Positions 42,697 through 44,561 of a stretch of 44,561 nucleotides of DNA are shown piece after piece. The notes below the pieces were generated by a model that ran no database searches, had not been told where the DNA came from, and worked only from the letters and a program-made list of their open reading frames with translations. Location of the stretch: positions 1 to 44,561 of the forward strand of contig JABZLB010000025.1 in assembly GCA_015256945.1 (NCBI GenBank), in the 5' to 3' direction. Position 1 is the first letter of the stretch. The number at the start of each line of letters is the position of its first letter. The position numbers and the translations under genes are program-made. Source of the DNA: Prevotellaceae bacterium. GTDB lineage: Bacteria; Bacteroidota; Bacteroidia; Bacteroidales; Bacteroidaceae.

Positions 42697-43986
42697 TTAT
42701 TCACATTTCACCACCTTGCGGCTCACCTTCTGCCCTCCCTGTACGGCGTTGATGATGTAAACGCCGTTCGAAAGCTCGTTTATCCACAGGTCCTTAATGC
42801 CCGATGCCGTACCCTTTCTGACGGTTCGTCCGCTTAAATCCGATACCGTCCATGTAAATGTACGACCGTCAGGTGCACTGATTTGGTAATAATTCTGACC
42901 TGCCAGCGTAATGGTGGGTTCGTCATCAGCCTGTGCGTTGATGTTCTCTATACCGGCAGCTTCGTAGGTTGTAAACACAGGAGCTTCGGCAGTAGCCGAC
43001 GGTTGTCCGCCCTCTATGTAAGGCCAGCCGTTGCTGTCCCATTTAACCTGGTCGAGAAACAGCACGCGTCCTGCATCAATATTGCTTGCCTGGTACCCGT
43101 GATACAGCATCCAATACTTGCCGTTATCGTCCTTAATGATTTCCGAATTGTGGCCGGGACCGTATACTTTATTGCTTTTTTGAAGCATCACATCGAAAGG
43201 ACTGGTCATAATCGGCCTCCCAGCCTTGTTGAGATAAGGGCCTTTAAGACTGGTGCTGCGCGCCACAACTACATGGTATGTGCTGCTTGCGCCCGAACAA
43301 CATGACCCTTGTGAACCCATGAGGTAATAGTAACCATTGTGATAATATATCATGGTTCCTTCGATGGTATTGCGCGGAGCTATCTGGAACTTGTTGGCAC
43401 CGTCCTTAATTCGCAGGCCGTCGGCCGACAGTTCTATGCCATAAATGCCGCGGAAAGAACCCCAGAAGAGATACTGTTTGCCGTCAACGTCGGCAAAATG
43501 GCAGGGGTCAATACTGTTCTGTACACCAATTTCGCTCGATATAAACAGCTTGCCGTGGTCGGTAAAGGCATCATTTGGCGTAGCGCCTGTGGCCACACCA
43601 ATGCCACATTCCCATTCACCGCCCCAGGTAGACAGCGAGTAATACATCACGTACTGGCCGTTGATATACGATATTTCGGGTGCCCACGTAGCACCTCCGG
43701 CCACAAATTTGGGGCGCGAAGCTTCAGTAAAGGCTGCACCTGCCGGCCGCCAGTTCGTTAAATTGCGCGATTTATAGATGGGCGTTCTTTGCCCGCCGCC
43801 ATCAGTTCCGTACACATAGAAATATCTGTCCTGACCATAAATAACGCTCGGATCGGGAAAATCGCGCTTCAAAACAGGGTTCGAGTATGTTCCTGACGAT
43901 ACAGCAGGCTGCGCCATTACAACGCCGGGCAGCAGCAATAGCGCTCCCAGGGTAACACCAACAAGTGTATGAGATATGTGCATCAT
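42697..43986 (-). CDS. GH43 glycosidase with C-terminal T9SS sorting domain
   Basis: A 429-residue secreted enzyme with signal peptide (about 1-25, VVMAQ) and a GH43 propeller domain (about 35-345) with D45 (FPDPSV), D160 (NSIDPC) and E209 (TIEGTM). Residues from about 370 to the end (FTWTVSDLSGRTVRKG, then NELSNGVYIINAVQGG and KVVKCE) match the Por/T9SS type A C-terminal sorting pattern, so it is probably exported to the surface by the type IX system. The catalytic domain is a close paralogue of the adjacent 40526 gene (shared WGGEW, FTDHG, YLFWGSF.GIYG segments), so the pair arose by duplication. Activity probably arabinofuranosidase/arabinanase or xylosidase (inference). Leads a reverse-strand operon with a good promoter. 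Confidence 0.93.
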   Translation of the reverse strand: MMHISHTLVGVTLGALLLLPGVVMAQPAVSSGTYSNPVLKRDFPDPSVIYGQDRYFYVYGTDGGGQRTPIYKSRNLTNWRPAGAAFTEASRPKFVAGGATWAPEISYINGQYVMYYSLSTWGGEWECGIGVATGATPNDAFTDHGKLFISSEIGVQNSIDPCHFADVDGKQYLFWGSFRGIYGIELSADGLRIKDGANKFQIAPRNTIEGTMIYYHNGYYYLMGSQGSCCSGASSTYHVVVARSTSLKGPYLNKAGRPIMTSPFDVMLQKSNKVYGPGHNSEIIKDDNGKYWMLYHGYQASNIDAGRVLFLDQVKWDSNGWPYIEGGQPSATAEAPVFTTYEAAGIENINAQADDEPTITLAGQNYYQISAPDGRTFTWTVSDLSGRTVRKGTASGIKDLWINELSNGVYIINAVQGGQKVSRKVVKCE

Positions 43987-44133
43987 ATAAAATTAACAGG
44001 TTATGAATAACGTTATGTAACAAACAACTCTCTTTCACATCATGATGCCTGCAAAGGTTTTCTACACCGGATATTGCACTGCGTCAACTTGCCGAAACTG
44101 TAATGTTACAGAGGTTATCAGGTTTTGGTAGTA

Positions 44134-44165
44134 CAAATTTATCCTTTTTGTGCTGTTATCACAAA
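44134..44165 (-). promoter_or_regulatory. Promoter of the GH43 operon (TTTG, 20 bases, TAAATTTG)
   Basis: On the reverse strand TTTG (44165-44162) and TAAATTTG (44141-44134) are separated by 20 bases. The leader to the ATG at 43986 is about 140 bases. The 575-base upstream region also carries copy E of the 85-bp element and the 17-base palindrome pair. Confidence 0.72.
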
Positions 44166-44265
44166 CTTTTGCTTTACTTTTTTCGAAATATTCCTCCTTT
44201 TTCTATTTCGTAATAGTTGTGGCTGAACGCCGCCATGCGTTCTCCTTTACATTGTACAGGTCATT

Positions 44266-44350
44266 GTGCGACGGCCGTCAGCAGTGCGTACGGCGACCGC
44301 CGAACGATGGGTGTGACGACCGTCAGCAACGCTGCCGACGGCCGTCGAAC
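44266..44350 (+). repeat. 85-bp GC-rich palindromic element, copy E
   Basis: Same orientation as copies A and D and close to A in sequence (GTGCGTACGGCGACCG and GATGGGTGTGACG are shared or nearly so). It lies upstream of the GH43 promoter, near the right end. Confidence 0.84.
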
Positions 44351-44467
44351 AACAAGCTTTTCAAAATAATATGATTACGAAAAGGGGGTAATGTGGGAAG
44401 GATTTAATTACTCTTCTTTTACATTTACGCTTTATTTAATAAAGGAGAAGGACGTTCAGACCCCCAG

Positions 44468-44550
44468 CCCCCTAACTTAGGGGGCTTGTCCACACGAACA
44501 AGGGGGAACGTTTACTACTGTTCAGACCCCCAGCCCCCTAACTTAGGGGG
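44468..44550 (-). repeat. Pair of 17-base palindromes, 66 bp apart, at the right edge
   Basis: CCCCCTAACTTAGGGGG at 44468-44484 and 44534-44550, exactly 66 bases apart, each preceded by GTTCAGACCCCCAG. The orientation is opposite to the 9609/9675 pair. The window ends 11 bases after the second copy. Confidence 0.8.
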
Positions 44551-44561
44551 CTCAGAAACAC

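Overview
The window looks like chromosomal DNA of a Bacteroidales bacterium, most likely Prevotellaceae. Evidence: three SusC/SusD outer-membrane pairs, an ECF sigma/FecR anti-sigma pair feeding a SusC with an STN signalling domain, a type IX secretion tail on a secreted glycosidase, Bacteroidetes-type promoters (TTTG, about 20 bases, TAnnTTTG) and little Shine-Dalgarno sequence. The genus is an inference.

Region 1 (1-9226) is mostly housekeeping or conserved genes: a partial tRNA-Arg(UCU); a reverse-strand operon of a 67-residue protein, a sigma-70 factor lacking most of region 3, and a YfcE-like phosphoesterase; a short penicillin-binding transpeptidase; an HU-family protein; a three-gene operon (membrane protein, DUF4250, GYF_2-membrane protein); enolase, with an 18-base perfect palindrome touching its -33 box; a BamE-like lipoprotein; and a PrsW-family intramembrane protease carrying a GYF_2-like domain.

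Region 2 (9227-23300) is accessory and metabolic: a repeat-rich intergenic stretch; a secreted protein whose start codon appears frameshifted; an LtaS/MdoB-type sulfatase-fold membrane enzyme; a glutaredoxin-like protein; a beta-lactamase-fold serine hydrolase; the first SusC/SusD pair; an EamA transporter ending inside a 66-bp tandem repeat; a small protein; and a two-gene membrane operon.

Region 3 (23301-44561) is glycan-uptake territory. SusC2/SusD2 is bracketed by two 85-bp direct repeats that differ at only two positions. Next come ECF sigma, FecR, STN-SusC3, SusD3 and a DUF1735/F5-8C lipoprotein, a self-contained signal-and-capture module with no enzyme. A Fic protein with a C-terminal winged helix follows, preceded by three 34-bp repeats, each an inverted repeat, running into its promoter. 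Last are two tandem paralogous GH43 genes on the reverse strand: one has a T9SS-type tail, the other is fused to a complete aldose 1-epimerase.

Five copies of an 85-bp GC-rich palindromic element (9435, 23569, 29515, 38717, 44266) punctuate the accessory part and are absent from region 1. A second repeat family, a 17-base palindrome often in pairs 66 bp apart, lies near the first and last of these copies. No insertion sequence, prophage, CRISPR array or rRNA is visible.
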